Counted from the stretch's first letter, positions 8,629 through 18,894 are shown. The stretch is DNA of 64,000 nucleotides from Planctomycetota bacterium (GCA_029781135.1 JAKOXH010000068.1:1-64000); one strand, 5' to 3'. The notes: generated by a model from the letters alone, not told the origin. Numbers and translations: made by a program.

Positions 8629-9600
8629 ATGATGATCCCAATTCGCGTGTGGCGGCCGCACTGGATCGTGGCCGCGCTATTCATGGGGGCGATATCGTTC
8701 ACATTGGTGAGCGCACAAACCGTCCTTATTGATTTTGGCAACGACGCGTCGTACCGTGGGTTGAGCGTGCCGAATCCAGATTCCAATGGAAAATATTGGA
8801 ACAGTTTGCGGACGGGCGTGTTCTACCAAAACCTCGTTGATGCGCAGAATGCGCCGACCACGATCGACTTCGGGTTCAGCACTCCCGTTGCGACCGACAG
8901 CTATAATGGCCCGGCCGGCCCGACCAGCAGCGATACTCTAATGTATGATGTGCAGTTCACCGATATCGATCCTGTTGCCCTCGGTGAGATGGGCGGGGCA
9001 CCCGAGGCGGCCTTCGATTATGTGGCGGGGCCTGATATGCCGGGCAATAACCAGGTCCGGTTCGAAATTCAACAATTGGATCCTGCCAAGAAGTACGACC
9101 TGACGTTCTTTGGGTCTCATAAGTTCAGCATCGATGATACGACGATCTACTCGGTATATACCGACAATACGTACACAACGTCGATTGGTACGGCAAGCTT
9201 GAATGTGCAAACACCAGGGTCGCCCTGGCTTCACAATCGAGACACGGTTGCCACGATCTCCAATCTGTCGCCACAGGCCAATAACATTTTGTACGTCCAG
9301 TTCATCGGCGTGAATGGTAGCCTTGGCTACTTGAACGAACTGCGGATCGTCGGAAATGTGGTGGCGCTGCCCGGTGACTACAATGTCGATGGCAAGGTGA
9401 ATGCCGCCGATTACGTTGTGTGGCGAAATGACCCGGCGTTGCATGGCGGCAACCCAGCCGGGTACAATTTGTGGCGCGCTAATTTTGGTGCTGGTTCGGC
9501 GGCCGGACTTGGCAACGGGGCAGCGGTGCCGGAACCGGCCACCGCAGTTCTCATGTTTGCCGCCGTAATCGGCTGTTGGGCTTGCGGCCGGATGCGTTAG
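8629..9600 (+). CDS. PEP-CTERM secreted protein with dockerin-like motif, paralogue B
   Basis: Exported protein of 323 residues with a signal peptide, then the same domain as the preceding gene (from TVLIDFGNDASYRGLSVPN to GYLNELRIV). It adds a dockerin-like calcium-binding segment (GDYNVDGKVNAADYVVWR) and a C-terminal PEP-CTERM signal (AAVPEPA, hydrophobic helix, GRMR). The dockerin-like part is absent from paralogue A, so that copy lost it or this one gained it. The start was set at ATG 8629, where GGGTGG precedes it and a signal peptide follows. The frame stays open upstream to 8356, but that part overlaps paralogue A. Confidence 0.83.
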   Translation: MMIPIRVWRPHWIVAALFMGAISFTLVSAQTVLIDFGNDASYRGLSVPNPDSNGKYWNSLRTGVFYQNLVDAQNAPTTIDFGFSTPVATDSYNGPAGPTSSDTLMYDVQFTDIDPVALGEMGGAPEAAFDYVAGPDMPGNNQVRFEIQQLDPAKKYDLTFFGSHKFSIDDTTIYSVYTDNTYTTSIGTASLNVQTPGSPWLHNRDTVATISNLSPQANNILYVQFIGVNGSLGYLNELRIVGNVVALPGDYNVDGKVNAADYVVWRNDPALHGGNPAGYNLWRANFGAGSAAGLGNGAAVPEPATAVLMFAAVIGCWACGRMR

Positions 9601-9718
9601 CGTTGTTCTAACTGTGGAAGCCGTGGAGTCAGTCGGTCGCGATTTGAAAAGGTGGAACTGGCGCGCCAACCTTGTTTTTTGGGGTGGCCGCAAGCAGCGT
9701 CCCAGATTTCGGCTCCGA

Positions 9719-11212
9719 ATGAAGCAGGCGACGAAATTTCACGGCGTTCTAGCGGCAACGTTTCTCGTGGCCGTCGCGCTCCTGTCGCGCGCCCATTGCC
9801 AAGGGTTGCCGGTGCCTAAGACCAATCCACAGCCTGTCTACGTGCATTACATGCCTTGGTTCCAGACGCCAGGCAGCTTGGGCGGCACCGGTGGTACGCA
9901 ATGGGGCTGGCACTGGAAGATGAATACACAAGATCCGAACATTTCGGATGCAAGCGGCAAACGGCAAATCGCTGCTCATTTTTACCCCAAAATCGGCCCC
10001 TACGATTCCAGCGACCCGGATGTCCTCGAATATCACCTGCTATTGATGAAGTACTCGGGAATCGATGGCGCGCTCATCGACTGGTACGGCGTACAGGGCT
10101 CGAACGGCGACATCAATTCTTTGCTGAACGCATCCAATACGTTCGTGAACAAGTCGAATAATTACGGGCTTAAGTTGGGCGTTGTTCTCGAAGATCGCTT
10201 TGCCAGAAATATCGCCGACGAGCAGGCGAACATGCACTATCTTCGCGACAATTACTTCAACCGTACGAACTATATCCGCTATGGAGTTGCCAACAGCCCG
10301 CTGATGTATGTCTTCGGGCCAATTACGTTTCAGTCTCCGGCGCAATGGAGCCAAATCCTGCCGGAAACCGGCACGGACCCGACGTTCTTGACACTTCAAT
10401 ATGAAAGTGGTGATGCCGGAACGAATGCCGATGGTGAGTACGCCTGGCCCTCTCAGGATGCGAATACGTCGAATCATCTAACGAAACTGCGGACGTTTCT
10501 TATCGCCCGCGCTCCGACCCAGGCCGTTGCGGCCAGTGTAGCGTATCCCGGTTTTGATGACTTCTACCAAGAGGGGGGAGCGGGCAATTCGTTTTTCTAT
10601 ATACCAGCAAACAACGGACAGACGCTCGCCAATGTATTGAACGTGAACACGGTGTATCGAGCCAACGTCGATATGCTGCAGCTGGCGACCTTCAATGATT
10701 TTGGCGAAGGAACGATGTTCGAACCCACGATCGAAACGGGGTTTGATTACTTGCACCAAATCCAGCTGTATACCGGAACGCCGTATGGCACTGATGAATT
10801 ACAACTAATCTATGAACTGTATTTGGGGCGGAAGAAATACGCGCAGAACACGGCGAAGCAAGCGATTCTCGACCAGGTGGCAGCCCGTTTGTTGGTGCTG
10901 CAAGTTGCAGATGCGCGAACGCTGCTGAGCCAAGCCAGTCCGGCGGGAGACTATAACGCGGATGGTATCGTCACCAGCGCTGATTATGAGGTGTGGCGAG
11001 GCAGCTCGGGAACGACCACGGTCCTTTACGGTAGCGGCGCCGATGGTAATTTCGATGGCCGAATCGATGCCGCCGATTACGTCGTGTGGCGCAATAGCAT
11101 GAGCATCGCGGCAATCGGCGGCGGAGCGAATCTCATAATTCCCGAACCTTCGAGTAGGGTATTGGTTTCCGTTGTCTTGATGATGTTCTATATCTGTGCA
11201 CGCACCTATTAG
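9719..11212 (+). CDS. GH99-like glycoside hydrolase with dockerin-like and PEP-CTERM ends
   Basis: Secreted protein of 497 residues. After the signal peptide (about 1-27) comes a catalytic-type domain (about 35-390) that opens YVHYMPWFQTP and contains WGWHW, IAAHFYPKIGPYDSSD and GIDGALIDWYG. This pattern belongs to GH99/GH71-like proteins, whose characterised GH99 members cleave alpha-mannosidic bonds. A dockerin-like segment follows (GDYNADGIVTSADYEVWR and DGRIDAADYVVWR), then IPEPS and a terminal hydrophobic helix. It is the third gene of the cluster facing the GntR/LacI-type regulator. ATG 9719 was chosen for the signal peptide; I see no clear ribosome binding site. Substrate not assigned. 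Confidence 0.78.
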   Translation: MKQATKFHGVLAATFLVAVALLSRAHCQGLPVPKTNPQPVYVHYMPWFQTPGSLGGTGGTQWGWHWKMNTQDPNISDASGKRQIAAHFYPKIGPYDSSDPDVLEYHLLLMKYSGIDGALIDWYGVQGSNGDINSLLNASNTFVNKSNNYGLKLGVVLEDRFARNIADEQANMHYLRDNYFNRTNYIRYGVANSPLMYVFGPITFQSPAQWSQILPETGTDPTFLTLQYESGDAGTNADGEYAWPSQDANTSNHLTKLRTFLIARAPTQAVAASVAYPGFDDFYQEGGAGNSFFYIPANNGQTLANVLNVNTVYRANVDMLQLATFNDFGEGTMFEPTIETGFDYLHQIQLYTGTPYGTDELQLIYELYLGRKKYAQNTAKQAILDQVAARLLVLQVADARTLLSQASPAGDYNADGIVTSADYEVWRGSSGTTTVLYGSGADGNFDGRIDAADYVVWRNSMSIAAIGGGANLIIPEPSSRVLVSVVLMMFYICARTY

Positions 11213-11394
11213 CCGTTGCCAACCCGAGGATAGACGCGATCTCGATTGTCGGCGGCATCCGATGAGCGACCGCATAAGTGGCGGCAAAACCTGATCGGCG
11301 ACTTGATCGATTGTGACGGCGATCGCGATACGTATCCGCGTTCGAGCGAGTAACGGTGAAGGAGGAAGTTTCGCACGCAGGCAACCACTTGCTT

Positions 11395-12135
11395 TCACTT
11401 TTCCGATTCCGCCTGGAGGCGGCCGATCACGAGGTCTTCGTCTTTCGGCTCAATGTACTTCGAGGCCGAAACCGTGCTCCAGGCAAAGCCTCCGACGACG
11501 CCATGGATGTCGGCATAGATACGGAAGACTCCCTCACCCAAACCAGCGTGATCCTTGCCATCGGCGCCTTTCTTGTGGCGGCTATCGGATGGCCCGTGGC
11601 CTGATTTTGAACTGTCGATCACATCGACCGCCCATTGTACCGTTCCCGGTTCCACCGGCGCCGTTGGGGCAATCTTCAGCGGTCGATTGGCCGCCAACAT
11701 GACGTGCCCGGTGTTATCTTTGCGATTCAGATATTTCACGGCCAGAAAATCGCCGGGCAAAACATCCTGGACGCGCTGGATGCGACGGAAACCCTTCTGC
11801 TGCTCGATGGCATCGTGGTAACGCCGGGCCGATGGCCGGGACGAACCAAACCATTTGCGAAACTGATCTGCATCGTAGCCGTAGCAATGCGTCAACAGTG
11901 CATCGGCAAAGCCGCTGCAATCGGTTCGCGAAATGCAAGGGCTAGTGAACTTCACCGTGCCACCACCGAGTTCGTAGTCCGTATTGCTCATTTCAAGATG
12001 CGCGAGCAGCGCGCGAGCCGTCGCCAAGTGCTTTGGTTCGGCGGCAGCGCTCGGCTGAGCGATGGCCCATGGAACCCAGGCAGCTTGAAGTACCGCGAAA
12101 AGCAGGATGATGGACGCCGAGGGGATGTCTTTCAT
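11395..12135 (-). CDS. Secreted NlpC/P60-like cysteine peptidase-like protein
   Basis: Protein of 246 residues with a signal peptide (about 1-27, ending AIAQ). The putative nucleophile lies in RTDCSGFADALL. A histidine in DNTGHVMLA sits at the right distance for the NlpC/P60 or CHAP-like fold. Enzymes of this kind cut peptide bonds in cell-wall peptides, but the degree of divergence makes the activity an inference. ATG 12135 was preferred to TTG 12138 because GGTGG lies six bases ahead. It is convergent with the GH99-like gene; the 182 bp between them show nothing definite. Confidence 0.62.
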   Translation of the reverse strand: MKDIPSASIILLFAVLQAAWVPWAIAQPSAAAEPKHLATARALLAHLEMSNTDYELGGGTVKFTSPCISRTDCSGFADALLTHCYGYDADQFRKWFGSSRPSARRYHDAIEQQKGFRRIQRVQDVLPGDFLAVKYLNRKDNTGHVMLAANRPLKIAPTAPVEPGTVQWAVDVIDSSKSGHGPSDSRHKKGADGKDHAGLGEGVFRIYADIHGVVGGFAWSTVSASKYIEPKDEDLVIGRLQAESEK

Positions 12136-12429
12136 CAAATACCACCTTGCTCATGAAACCCTCGCTGATGGAATCACAGCGTGCCTCCGTACCAGCGAAG
12201 ACTTTAGCAATCTACCTCATGCCTGGAAAATCTTAAAGCGGTTTCCCAATCACCTTTCGTCCTGTAGAATCAGGTACTTGCCTCTCGATGAACATTAGGA
12301 TGGCGCTGACATCCGGTAAACTCGACAGCCGAGTGTCATAGATTATTGGCATTATGCACTCTAGCGGGAGTGCGAGCTTGCTGATGCGAGAGGCAATATG
12401 CAGAAAGAGGCCCTGTCTTACAGGGTTTC

Positions 12430-13790
<1,361 letters not shown>

Positions 13791-13797
13791 AACTGTC

Positions 13798-14025
13798 CTA
13801 CCTTCTCTTCGCTGGCTTCCCAGCTTTGGAGTAGTGCACTAATCCAGCCCCAATGCACTGGCATAGCTTATCGACGTTGGCAAGGGAAAGGCCTGCCCTA
13901 CCGTGAACGAAACGGCTCAGAATGCTTTCTGCTATGCCAGTCTCGATACTGATGCGGTAGCGGGTCTTGCCACAGTCCTGAATAGCTTGCCGTAATTGGT
14001 CGCTAAGGAGAGTGCTTCGAGCCAT
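13798..14025 (-). CDS. Small XRE-type helix-turn-helix protein
   Basis: DNA-binding protein of 75 residues. The helix-turn-helix is at about 18-60 (RYRISIETGIAESILSRFVHGRAG), with a basic C-terminus (GKPAKRR). The gene ends seven bases before the integrase start, so it is probably co-transcribed and may control integrase expression or excision (inferred). ATG 14025 was chosen so that the protein begins directly with the conserved domain; the frame is open further upstream with a hydrophobic, unlikely N-terminus. Confidence 0.72.
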   Translation of the reverse strand: MARSTLLSDQLRQAIQDCGKTRYRISIETGIAESILSRFVHGRAGLSLANVDKLCQCIGAGLVHYSKAGKPAKRR

Positions 14026-14103
14026 GCTCGAATCATATCGAATACTTAGCAAAATTGCAAGTATCGCTATACAAATCATCAAGCTTCCTGGGAGTGAGTA
14101 CTA

Positions 14104-15756
14104 CTACTTTCTTTGTTGGCTTCGCACGTTTTGTGAGAACTGCCGCCGTCGCCCATCTCTGCGATCGGCATTCTTCATTACACCGGCGGCCCATTTAGCA
14201 AATGGTGGTGTGCGGGTGGACGCACCTGACGCACCTGACGCACTTTCGCTGATATCATTCTCCAACCGAGTTATAGTAATAATTCGGTCTCCATTTGGTC
14301 CACCTCGGCCAAACTCAATTCTAACTCCGAGCTTTTCTAAGTTTGGTTGAACACGGCGAAGCTCTTGAGAAAGTGTGTTCGGACGATACGAGTTACCTCC
14401 TAACTCTTGCTTCAGCTCGATGAGTAATTGCGAAGCAGTTCCAGACCAACTAAACTGTCTCCGCGCGAAATTAAGCACTGCTTTTCCTACACGGGAAGAT
14501 TCGATTGCAAGAATGTTATGATCTGCCAGGTTTTGGTCGTAGCTTCGCTGAAATGCACTAACGTCGATTCCAACGCTTGATAAGGCCGCCACGACCCATT
14601 GGTAGAAATCGGCCATTCTTGGTAGGTGTGTGAGCTTGACAGTGCCGACATTCTTAATAGCTGCCGATACTGCGGTCAGCAACGCTCCCAAGATGCCTGG
14701 TCGGGAACGCTCAAATGCCTCAAGCAACTCTTGTTCAGTACGCCTCATATTATCCCTAATGGTTGGCAAAGCGATTAGCAATGATCGATCAAGCAAGTCG
14801 CTCTTTGACGCTGGCTCAGTTATTCCATTTAGGATGATGGGTCTACTAGCTTCAAAGATCGATTCTTCGTCGTCGCGGTATAATTTGCGGGTCGCTAAGC
14901 CGGCGCCCGTCGCAAGTCGGCAAATCCAGTCACTCTTATCACCATGAAGGCCGGTGAGATTATCGAATGACTGTACCCAACCGTTCTTCGCAGCGATTGC
15001 TAAATCTTTTTCCTTTGATGGAAGACTCCTTGCAGGTGCCACATTGGGGTCAACAATCGAGCGAAGGAGTTTGGACGTTGTTGATTTCGCACTTCCTTGA
15101 GGGCCATATATTACAAGTACTGGATAAGGGCCTTTATCCCTGAATGTCGCAAGCAACCATCCAACGATTAACATCCAGCCTTGCTCGTCCACGTTAATTA
15201 ACTCTCGTAATTCCGTGATACTTCCGCCCGTTGCCGGTTCTGGTAGCGGTAACATGCCCTTGGGCCTGCGAAACATTACCGGCGGTGAAGCTACAAGTCT
15301 CCATCCTTTACAGTCGATTTCGATAGCCCTCCATTGCTCATCGGCCAAATCCAAGTAGATTTTGCCGCCATGCCCTGCAATGCGAACAAACGTATCACGA
15401 ACATCATTTCCGAACATCGCCTTGGCCTCTATGTTCTCCAAGGCGTCATTTATCGCGGGCGATAGGATGGCAGTCTTGTACTTGTCGAAATACATCTTGG
15501 AGAGAAAGTGCTTGAAGTGCGGTGACTTAATCGGAGCAACTTCAAAGTGACTATCCACGGCGAACTTAGCAAACCCTTCGCCCTGCGTGTCTCGAAATAG
15601 CTCGATGCCTTCTGTTAAATTCAGCAGTCTAGTAATCTGGTTTGTTTTATCTTCACCCCCAGGAGAAATCATCCGCACTTGCTTTGGGCTGGTTTCTTGA
15701 GTTGGTGTCGCGATAGACGGTAAATCCTTGGACGGTGTACTAATTATGGTACTCAT
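14104..15756 (-). CDS. Element-1 ATPase, helicase-like (D5/SF3-like)
   Basis: Protein of 550 residues with a central P-loop (VIYGPQGSAKSTTSKLLRS, about 217-235), a later acidic segment and a sensor-type stretch (IILNGITEPASKSDLLDRS). This pattern resembles the ATPase part of D5-like primase-helicases on integrative elements, where it would unwind DNA during replication of the excised circle (inferred). No primase zinc motif is visible before the P-loop. The C-terminus is basic and low in complexity. It lies upstream of the HTH and integrase genes on the same strand. The ATG at 15756 is well placed but lacks a strong ribosome binding site. Confidence 0.68.
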   Translation of the reverse strand: MSTIISTPSKDLPSIATPTQETSPKQVRMISPGGEDKTNQITRLLNLTEGIELFRDTQGEGFAKFAVDSHFEVAPIKSPHFKHFLSKMYFDKYKTAILSPAINDALENIEAKAMFGNDVRDTFVRIAGHGGKIYLDLADEQWRAIEIDCKGWRLVASPPVMFRRPKGMLPLPEPATGGSITELRELINVDEQGWMLIVGWLLATFRDKGPYPVLVIYGPQGSAKSTTSKLLRSIVDPNVAPARSLPSKEKDLAIAAKNGWVQSFDNLTGLHGDKSDWICRLATGAGLATRKLYRDDEESIFEASRPIILNGITEPASKSDLLDRSLLIALPTIRDNMRRTEQELLEAFERSRPGILGALLTAVSAAIKNVGTVKLTHLPRMADFYQWVVAALSSVGIDVSAFQRSYDQNLADHNILAIESSRVGKAVLNFARRQFSWSGTASQLLIELKQELGGNSYRPNTLSQELRRVQPNLEKLGVRIEFGRGGPNGDRIITITRLENDISESASGASGASTRTPPFAKWAAGVMKNADRRDGRRRQFSQNVRSQQRK

Positions 15757-15833
15757 AGATATATTTTCTTCCGACCCGTCATAGCTGGCCCCGTAGCCGA
15801 CGGGCTATCTTTTTTTGGTACGCTTGGCTGAGC

Positions 15834-16040
15834 TTAGGCGGTGGCCAAAGCGTTCTTAGCAATCAAATCTTGCAGCACTACAACGCTGTAGCGGATGCTG
15901 CGGACTCCGATGCGGACGGCAGGGATAATGCCCTGTTTTGTAAGCGTCCAGAGGTTCTTTTCGGAGATACTAAGCAATTTCGCCGCATCTGAAGAGCAGA
16001 TTAAAAGCGGCTGTTCCAAAGAACTATTGGAAACGGTCAT
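15834..16040 (-). CDS. Excisionase/AlpA-like small HTH protein
   Basis: Protein of 68 residues with a MerR-like winged helix: LLICSSDAAKLLSISEKNLW, then TLTKQGIIPAVRIGVRSIRY. This is the pattern of the 'helix-turn-helix domain' excisionase family, with a recognition helix followed by an RxG-xRxxRY wing. On integrative elements such proteins bend attachment DNA or regulate early genes. It is followed, after about 80 bases, by the ATPase gene on the same strand. In that gap TAGCC/GGCTA and a T-run form a small hairpin on the opposite strand. Confidence 0.8.
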   Translation of the reverse strand: MTVSNSSLEQPLLICSSDAAKLLSISEKNLWTLTKQGIIPAVRIGVRSIRYSVVVLQDLIAKNALATA

Positions 16041-16376
16041 GACATACTCATACGGTTATGTGCCCTTTATTGGACTGCAATCCTTCCCTTTTCGAAACAA
16101 TATACTGTCATCCGATCCAATTGGTCATTTACCGAAACGAATTTTTTTGGGATTGGCCAGCTTTTCCCGCACAATTCTGGCAAAATTTTTTTCTCCACCG
16201 GCAACCGGGCAACTTCGGTCCAGCAAACGCTGCGGCCACCGCTAATTATACCGCTCTTGCTCGAAACGCCGAATATTTTTGGCAAGAAATGGATGTTCAC
16301 CCGGTCGGATGGCATCCCATGTCCGTTCCATTTCCCGGCAAAGCGGTGAACGCGAAGCCTCTCATCGCGAGCGGAT
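16041..16376. other. Non-coding gap between two HTH genes of element 1
   Basis: I find no supported gene in these 336 bases. It is A/T-rich and presumably holds the minus-strand promoter for the excisionase-like and ATPase genes, but no convincing -35/-10 pair stands out. Confidence 0.4.
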
Positions 16377-16595
16377 TCACTCGATCCCCTGAAGTAACCT
16401 ACTTGGGGTAGTTCGCAATGCTCTTGCCAAGCGCATAATGTTGAGGAGGCTGATATTTCGCTCTCCGCGCTCCACGCTGCCAACGTAGGTGCGGTGAAGT
16501 TGGCTGGCAGCGGCTAGGTCTTCCTGGGAAAGATTTAGTCGATCCCGAAGCTGGCGGATGCGATTCCCAAGAAGTTTTTGCGGCGACTCTGGCAT
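16377..16595 (-). CDS. XRE-family transcriptional regulator of element 1
   Basis: DNA-binding protein of 72 residues from ATG 16595. The Cro/CI-type helix-turn-helix is clear: NRIRQLRDRLNLSQEDLAAA, then QLHRTYVGSVERGERNISLL. It is divergent from the PEP-CTERM gene at 16692. A 7-bp inverted repeat (16593-16615) lies over its start codon, which suggests self-regulation. A TTG at 16622 in the same frame would add nine residues, but the palindrome and the family length favour 16595. Confidence 0.82.
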   Translation of the reverse strand: MPESPQKLLGNRIRQLRDRLNLSQEDLAAASQLHRTYVGSVERGERNISLLNIMRLARALRTTPSRLLQGIE

Positions 16596-16615
16596 ACCCA
16601 AAAATTCAGGGTATG
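16593..16615. promoter_or_regulatory. Palindrome over the start of the XRE regulator
   Basis: CATACCC (16593-16599), nine bases, GGGTATG (16609-16615): a perfect 7-bp inverted repeat. It covers the regulator start codon and lies about 80 bases from the divergent PEP-CTERM gene. It is a candidate operator for the XRE protein. Confidence 0.5.
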
Positions 16616-16691
16616 ATGCCAATAAGTCTACAGACTATGAGTAGCACAACTCAATTGAATCTTGCGAAACGCTGAGGTTCGGGAGGGTCGA

Positions 16692-18110
16692 ATGACGAAA
16701 TCGCATATCTTGTTCGGTCAAGTGTTGTGCGTCACTTTACTTGTTAGCTCAACGGCAACAGCAGCAGATTTCATCATGCTGCACGACGTTCTGCCGAATC
16801 AGGCTCCGGGAGGCTCAATCCCCCGCGTGATTGATGTTTCGAGTGACGGCAGCACGGTGATTGGCTCATATAACAGCATCGATGGCGGGCGTTTATTTCA
16901 ATGGCGGCGAGGTATCGGAGTTACAATTCTCCTCGACAATTCTTCGCAGCCAATGAACGCGGGCGGTGTCGCCGTGTCTGCTGACGGCAGCACTATTCTA
17001 GGTTCAGGGATTGACGGAGTTCCATTTCTTTGGAACGAAAACACAGGCGTAACTTACATAAATGACCTTCAGTCCGAACCTGGCAAGTTCTTCGACCTGA
17101 GGGAGCTATCCGGAGACGGCTCAACTATCGTTGGCAACATTTACGACGATCCGCACAGCGGTTACAACGATACCGGCGGTTTCGTATGGAATAACACGAA
17201 CGGGCTAGTTATCATTCCCAGACTACCCGTGGCAAATGGTAATGCACTTTATGCGACGAATATTTCTGATGATGGGTCATCAGTTGTTGGATTTCAATCT
17301 GCATCGCTGGGTAAGGACACGACGCCGATTCGTTGGACGAGTAGTGGAGGCACATCAAGCCTTGGAAAGATAAACGGCCTGCCTTCCGGGGCAAATAGTA
17401 TTTCCGCGAACGGCGACGTGATAGTCGGTAATGCCAGTTCACTCGGCCAGCATTTTCGCTGGACGCAAACCACCGGATGGCAAATGATGGACGGTCTGCC
17501 GGGGTTAGGTTCCGATCATACATATGTCTACAACGAAGTGTCTGCCGACGGCAAATATATAGTGGGAGGCCAAGTCATTTCCATTACTCCCGGTACTGGG
17601 GTTGATCCGATCATCTGGGATGAGACTTTCGGTGCACGCGATCTAAAGACGCTTTTTGAAACGGTTTCAGGGAGGCCGATCAACAATTCTAAGCTGGGAC
17701 AGGCCGAACAAGTATCAGCCAACGGCAGGGTTATTGCCGGAACCGGATCGGACTCCACGGATGGTTGGGTGATGGTGTTTGGCCCCAGCGAACTAAAGCC
17801 CGAACCAGGTGATTATGACCGCAATGGCGTCGTTGATGCCAGGGATTACGTTGTTTGGCGTAATGGAGTAGGCCACGTTGTTCCACGTTGCAGCGGTGGG
17901 GACGCCAACTGCAATGGATTTGTAGAGTGGGAGGACTATGGCCCTTGGAGTGAGAACTATGGCCGGAGCTACGGCAGCGGCTCAGCTTTTAACGCTATCA
18001 TCGCAGTACCGGAACCATCGTCGCTGGCTATTCTGTGGCTGGGATTAGCACTGTTCGGTTTCCGACGTGATTGTAGGGCGTTGTCAGTTCTTTTAACGCA
18101 AATTACATGA
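16692..18110 (+). CDS. HAF-type repeat PEP-CTERM protein carried by element 1
   Basis: Exported protein of 472 residues with a signal peptide (MTKSHILFGQVLCVTLLVSS then TATAA). At least five copies of a repeat built on SxDGSxVxG are visible (VSSDGSTVIGSY, VSADGSTILGS, LSGDGSTIVGN, ISDDGSSVVGF, VSADGKYIVGG, VSANGRVIAG), as in HAF-repeat beta-propeller-like proteins. A dockerin-like segment follows (GDYDRNGVVDARDYVVWR), then VPEPS, a hydrophobic helix and an Arg-rich stretch. The tail continues about 17 residues beyond the usual end. ATG 16692 has GGGAGGG upstream. A cell-surface protein as mobile cargo is unusual. The role is unknown. Confidence 0.82.
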   Translation: MTKSHILFGQVLCVTLLVSSTATAADFIMLHDVLPNQAPGGSIPRVIDVSSDGSTVIGSYNSIDGGRLFQWRRGIGVTILLDNSSQPMNAGGVAVSADGSTILGSGIDGVPFLWNENTGVTYINDLQSEPGKFFDLRELSGDGSTIVGNIYDDPHSGYNDTGGFVWNNTNGLVIIPRLPVANGNALYATNISDDGSSVVGFQSASLGKDTTPIRWTSSGGTSSLGKINGLPSGANSISANGDVIVGNASSLGQHFRWTQTTGWQMMDGLPGLGSDHTYVYNEVSADGKYIVGGQVISITPGTGVDPIIWDETFGARDLKTLFETVSGRPINNSKLGQAEQVSANGRVIAGTGSDSTDGWVMVFGPSELKPEPGDYDRNGVVDARDYVVWRNGVGHVVPRCSGGDANCNGFVEWEDYGPWSENYGRSYGSGSAFNAIIAVPEPSSLAILWLGLALFGFRRDCRALSVLLTQIT

Positions 18111-18168
18111 CCCGGTAACTGAGGATTGCCATACGCACCAGGATTGCGGTGCAATCCCACTCAAACCG

Positions 18169-18735
18169 ATGCAGTCCCCCTCATCTACAAACCGGATTCA
18201 CCGTCTTCGGTGCCCACACTGTGGCACAATGGTGTCGATTCCAAGCACGCTAGTGGGTCAAGTCGCAGAATGTGCCCATTGCAATCACAGGTTCAAAGTC
18301 GAAAGTAAGGCCGCAGAACCAAGCCATCTGTCTAACACTGTGACAATGGCGTCGCCGCCACCCGAGTATTTTGGTTCAAATACGATGCCTGTTAGCGTGG
18401 TTGAACGGAATCCGAGCGTTCACGGTGTACCGTTGAAGTTGAAGGCAATGAAGATCGCTACCATTCTTTGGTTGATCTCAATGATATTCTGTACAGTGTT
18501 CGCATATAAAGCCGGAATGAGCAGGATTGTCTTCATAGATCAAGGTTGGATTCAATACTATCAAATTGATCCGCCCTTTGGTAAAACGACAACATTGGAG
18601 GAATACCGTGCAGCCACTTTTGTTGGAGCAGTTGCATTTGGTTTAATTTGGCCCACTGTTGCTTATGTACCGACGATGATCGCACTATTTGTGTTTTGGT
18701 TCATTGACCGTGAATCGAAAAGCAATCAAAACTAA
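18169..18735 (+). CDS. Zinc-ribbon membrane protein
   Basis: Protein of 188 residues. The N-terminus has a zinc ribbon with two CxxC pairs (CPHCGTMVSIPSTLVGQ and CAHCNHRFKV), of the kind common in planctomycete membrane proteins. Two hydrophobic segments follow: about 92-112 (KIATILWLISMIFCTVFAY) and about 150-180 (TFVGAVAFGLIWPTVAYV then MIALFVFWFI). The ribbon therefore sits in the cytoplasm or at the membrane face. It may share a transcript with the PEP-CTERM gene that ends 58 bases before. No function can be assigned. Confidence 0.6.
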   Translation: MQSPSSTNRIHRLRCPHCGTMVSIPSTLVGQVAECAHCNHRFKVESKAAEPSHLSNTVTMASPPPEYFGSNTMPVSVVERNPSVHGVPLKLKAMKIATILWLISMIFCTVFAYKAGMSRIVFIDQGWIQYYQIDPPFGKTTTLEEYRAATFVGAVAFGLIWPTVAYVPTMIALFVFWFIDRESKSNQN

Positions 18736-18789
18736 GTGATCTTAGCTATCTCAGGAAGTCATGGGTTGGGCGGTCCTGCCCGTCGGCTA

Positions 18790-18859
18790 TTTCACCTGTA
18801 TAGGATTGTGGAATGATTCTAAAGATTTAGAATCGTTCCACGAAGTTATACAGGTGAAA
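18790..18859. repeat. Long hairpin at the right end of element 1
   Basis: The outer arms TTTCACCTGTATA (18790-18802) and TATACAGGTGAAA (18847-18859) are perfect. Inside them GGAATGATTCTAAA pairs with TTTAGAATCGTTCC (one mismatch) around a three-base loop. Together they give a near-complete 70-base hairpin. There is no T-run. The gap 18736-19146 has no supported gene; it holds this hairpin and the direct repeats at 18895-19011. Confidence 0.7.
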
Positions 18860-18894
18860 CGCTAATCCCAAGGCCCAACAGAATTTTTTTGCAT

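Noticed and set aside
15797..15819. Terminator-like hairpin (TAGCC/GGCTA with T-run) on the plus strand inside element 1
   Set aside because: No plus-strand gene ends before it and the stem is only about five bases. It lies in the leader of the minus-strand ATPase gene, so a terminator call is not supported.
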